DNA of 64,000 nt from Actinostola sp. cb2023. Lineage: Eukaryota; Cnidaria; Anthozoa; Actiniaria; Actinostolidae. How positions within the stretch are numbered: position 1 is the stretch's first letter; the number at the start of each line of letters is the position of its first letter. A program made the translations under genes and the position numbers. Below are positions 61,635 through 64,000 of the stretch, one piece after another. Where the stretch lies: contig JAUJYZ010001328.1 in the NCBI GenBank assembly GCA_033675265.1, positions 62,001 through 126,000 of the forward strand. The letters are read 5' to 3'. The notes below the pieces were generated by a model. The model was not told the DNA's origin and ran no database searches. It saw only the letters and a program-made list of their open reading frames with translations.

Positions 61635-63960
61635 ATGGCGGCTGCTCTGAGAAGAACTTTGGCACAAGGATCTCGGGTACAGGTGGGGATTTCTCCCATT
61701 CTTTGCTTTTATATTTGCTAAGTATTTGATGCTATGAAGAGCTATAAGCTACATCTCCCTCTCATGATAGTATAAAACGAAAATAAGAAATTTTAGAAAG
61801 CGCTGGTGGTCGCTAAATATTTTGAAGCATGTCATGGAAGCTTAATACAATCATAATATAAGCTTACCTTTCTTTGAATCAAAGGCCGTGCTACCAAGGC
61901 TTATTGTAGCTAGTCCTGCTGAATCCTACAACATTCTTGGATCAGTATGCGTCATACCAAACAGAACCAAAATCAGCAAATCATCTCCGTTTGGAAAGAG
62001 ACCCAATCCAAAGGCAGCCCAACGTGAGGATTTTATCAAGAAAAACCGGAATATCAAAGAGATGGTTGGAAAAAGCAAGTCTGTGCAGGCACCAGTGCTT
62101 ATTGACAGTACAGGTTCAGGAAATTTACTTGTATAAAGATATCTAGTGTTGGAATACATGTGACTTGGTAGTTTGGTGGGGTTTGGTAGTAATCTTGTCC
62201 CGGGGTATCCAATCGATGAAACCGATAATCGATAACAATCGATGAAGGAGATTTGTGTGATTATCGATTAATATCGATTTCCAATAGCAATCAATAGCTT
62301 AATTAGTATCGATTGGTATCGGCTGGTTGTACGTCCGTTTGTACACAATATACAAGTGCTATCATGTCACACATCGATTGTTAAAGCTTTTTATTAGATC
62401 ATCAATAACATGAACAGCTGATAAGCTGATAATCAGGTTTTTTTAACATGATTTAACTAGAACAATTAGCGAATGGCAAACATTTCAAAATCGTCCGTCA
62501 TCAGTTATCACTTGAGTTAATATATAAATTGACCTGAGTGCTAAGGTATCAATAAATTATAATATTGCATCTTCTTTGAAGCCGTGAATAGTTCTCTGAC
62601 CTCCACTTCAAAAGAACACTTGTGGTACCCCTTTACTACATGTACGCAGTGTATAGACAGTTTAACTTGATTCGACATGATCGTGACCTTCAACGTAAGT
62701 GTGGGCTCGATTGCTAATAGCTGAATTCCTCGTGGCGCGATTTTTTCACCCCCCGCCAATCGATACCCATTGATTGCCAATTGATTGGAAACTTTCTTGT
62801 GATTATCGATTGGTCATCGATTGGCCGATACCAATCGATAACAATTAAGTAATTATTGTATCGATTGATATCGATTTATTGATTGAATTTCCGATGATCG
62901 ATTTCATCGATTGGATACCCCGGGTCTTGTATGGGAATAATTACCCTCAGGGGAAATACTCACAATTCAAATAAGGGTAAATATTCAAATTCATTTGTCT
63001 AGTAGTTGTACCTCTTAGTACCTACCTCTGTGATACCTCTGTGATACCTCTGTGATACCTCTGTGATACCTCTGTGATACCTCTGTGATACCTCTGTGAT
63101 ACCTCTCTGATACCTCTGTGATACCTCTCTGATACCTCTGTGATAACATAATGAATATCTTTTTGGAGAACCTAAAGACCCAGACACACGATGCAACTTT
63201 TCTTGCAACGTTGTGCATAACAAGGTTTTATGGGATGTCAAACAATGCAACGTTGCAGGCAACAGTTGCAGAAGTAGAACTCAATCCTACTTCTGCAACT
63301 GTGGCGTGCAACGTTGCAAGAAAAGTTGCACTGTATGTCCAGGCCTAATGACACATTATGTACTAATACATTGAGATGATCATTTGGCACCGACCGTGCC
63401 AGGTTCAAATCTTGACTGGAAAAATATACACCTATTCCAAATATCGTTGTCCGGGCCGAAAGCAAAAAGCAAGAAGCTGACGACCGTAAAGGACTTTGGG
63501 AATCTCCTAATTAATTAATTTAACTGTAGTACTTGAGAAGTTATCCCTACGAGCATTGAATAGCAATCATTTGGAACTATTCGGCCATTTGAAAATGCAT
63601 GTTGTCAAAATGTCTACGGATGAATAAATTTATAAGGAGAAAGTCCCAATGCCCTTTGCGGTCGTCAGCTTCTTGCTTGTTGCTTTTGGCTGGGACAACG
63701 ATTTTTGGAATAGGTGTATATATTTCTAAGTGAGAACAACCAAAATGGCTAAGTCCCAGCTATGACATACTTGGTTCCACCATACACAACAATATTACTG
63801 GTTTGGTCAATGTCAGTTCTTCTGATGGGATCCCTGTTACTATTCCTATTACCACCCCACCTCACCCCACACACATAACGATGATGATTTTTTTTTTACA
63901 GGAACTGTTGTTAGCAATTACATTCCTTTGAAGAGAAAAGCATTTATACTTACACCTACC
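61635..63960 (+). CDS. 5' part of a probable mitochondrial protein gene (runs off right edge)
   Basis: Three exons in frame: 61635-61676 (MAAALRRTLAQGSR; a donor 6 nt later would add VQ), 61885-62113 and 63902-63960 (donor GTGAGT). The first 20 or so residues are Ala/Arg/Leu-rich without acids, as in mitochondrial import signals. They are followed by a basic segment (GKRPNPKAAQREDFIKKNRN, IKEMVGKSKSVQAPVL) and NYIPLKRKAFILTPT. The YIPL-type segment after a basic linker reminds me of Mba1/MRPL45-type (Tim44-like) ribosome-anchoring proteins, but this is weak. The neighbour NDUFA4 also works in mitochondria. The remaining exons lie beyond the window. Confidence 0.6.
62199..62924. mobile_element. 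726-bp transposon, CCCGGGGTATCCAATCGAT ends, TCTTGT duplication
   Basis: The left end CCCGGGGTATCCAATCGAT and right end ATCGATTGGATACCCCGGG are perfect inverses. TCTTGT flanks both sides (62193-62198, 62925-62930), a clear 6-bp target duplication. Subterminal zones have more than a dozen ATCGAT/AATCGAT motifs in both orientations, likely transposase or host-factor sites. No transposase frame. Confidence 0.92.
63017..63145. repeat. 11-bp minisatellite (TACCTCTGTGA)
   Basis: About 11 almost exact units. Confidence 0.95.
63173..63350. mobile_element. GTTGCA-rich MITE (family E), copy 2
   Basis: GACCCAGACACACGATGCAA at the left and AAGTTGCACTGTATGTCCAG at the right, central GCAGAAGTAGAAC/CCTACTTCTGC palindrome shared with the copy at 59211. 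Confidence 0.8.
63410..63728. mobile_element. Fold-back element (ATATACACCTATTCCAAATA)
   Basis: Left AATATACACCTATTCCAAATATCG, right its inverse (TTTTTGGAATAGGTGTATAT). Inner arms GCAAGAAGCTGACGACCG / CGGTCGTCAGCTTCTTGC. Confidence 0.8.
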
Positions 63961-64000
63961 GTGAGTTGATATAGAAAAGCATTATACTTTATACTCCTAC

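Overview
The window is animal nuclear DNA. Its genes are split by about 40 GT-AG introns plus one AT-AC and one GC-AG intron, and it is rich in fold-back MITEs, SINE tails and minisatellites. The gene set (UBR3, an AlkD-like DNA alkylation repair protein, an intronless rhodopsin-like orphan receptor, NDUFA4) and the MITE load suggest a marine invertebrate. I would guess a non-bilaterian such as an anthozoan cnidarian, but nothing here proves the species.

Layout. 1-4.2 kb holds fold-back elements and one isolated minus-strand first exon encoding a membrane-anchored protein with a PAM2-like motif. 4.2-54.7 kb (minus strand) is one gene, UBR3, an N-degron-type E3 ubiquitin ligase. I could assemble all 41 coding exons with consistent phase into 1820 residues, from the UBR box through the RING-H2 to the conserved C-terminus. 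Intron 24 contains a complete intronless GPCR gene on the opposite strand (17.5-18.5 kb). Intron 17 contains four minus-strand exon-like segments with a RhoGAP-like reading frame that do not fit the UBR3 phase. 54.87-55.67 kb (plus) is a single-exon AlkD-family gene, head to head with UBR3 over a 168-bp shared promoter. 55.7-57.9 kb holds transposon remnants. 58.0-61.5 kb (minus) is a complete 4-exon NDUFA4 gene (81 residues), head to head over 147 bp with a plus-strand gene at 61.6 kb that runs out of the window and may be a mitochondrial protein.

Most striking is the UBR3 gene itself. At least a dozen of its introns each carry a different minisatellite or microsatellite, many within about 50 nt of a splice site. 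In two cases a splice site is itself copied in tandem (exon 11 donor x3; exon 26 acceptor about 25x). Intron 12 is a textbook U12-type AT-AC intron whose body is a 1.5-kb minisatellite. The protein also appears to carry a UBA-like helix bundle that I do not recall in vertebrate UBR3.

Working links: UBR3 and the AlkD-like gene share a promoter with an NRF1-like palindrome. NDUFA4 and its neighbour share one with a CRE and a YY1-like site, an arrangement typical of housekeeping and mitochondrial genes. No tRNA, rRNA or CRISPR feature was recognised.
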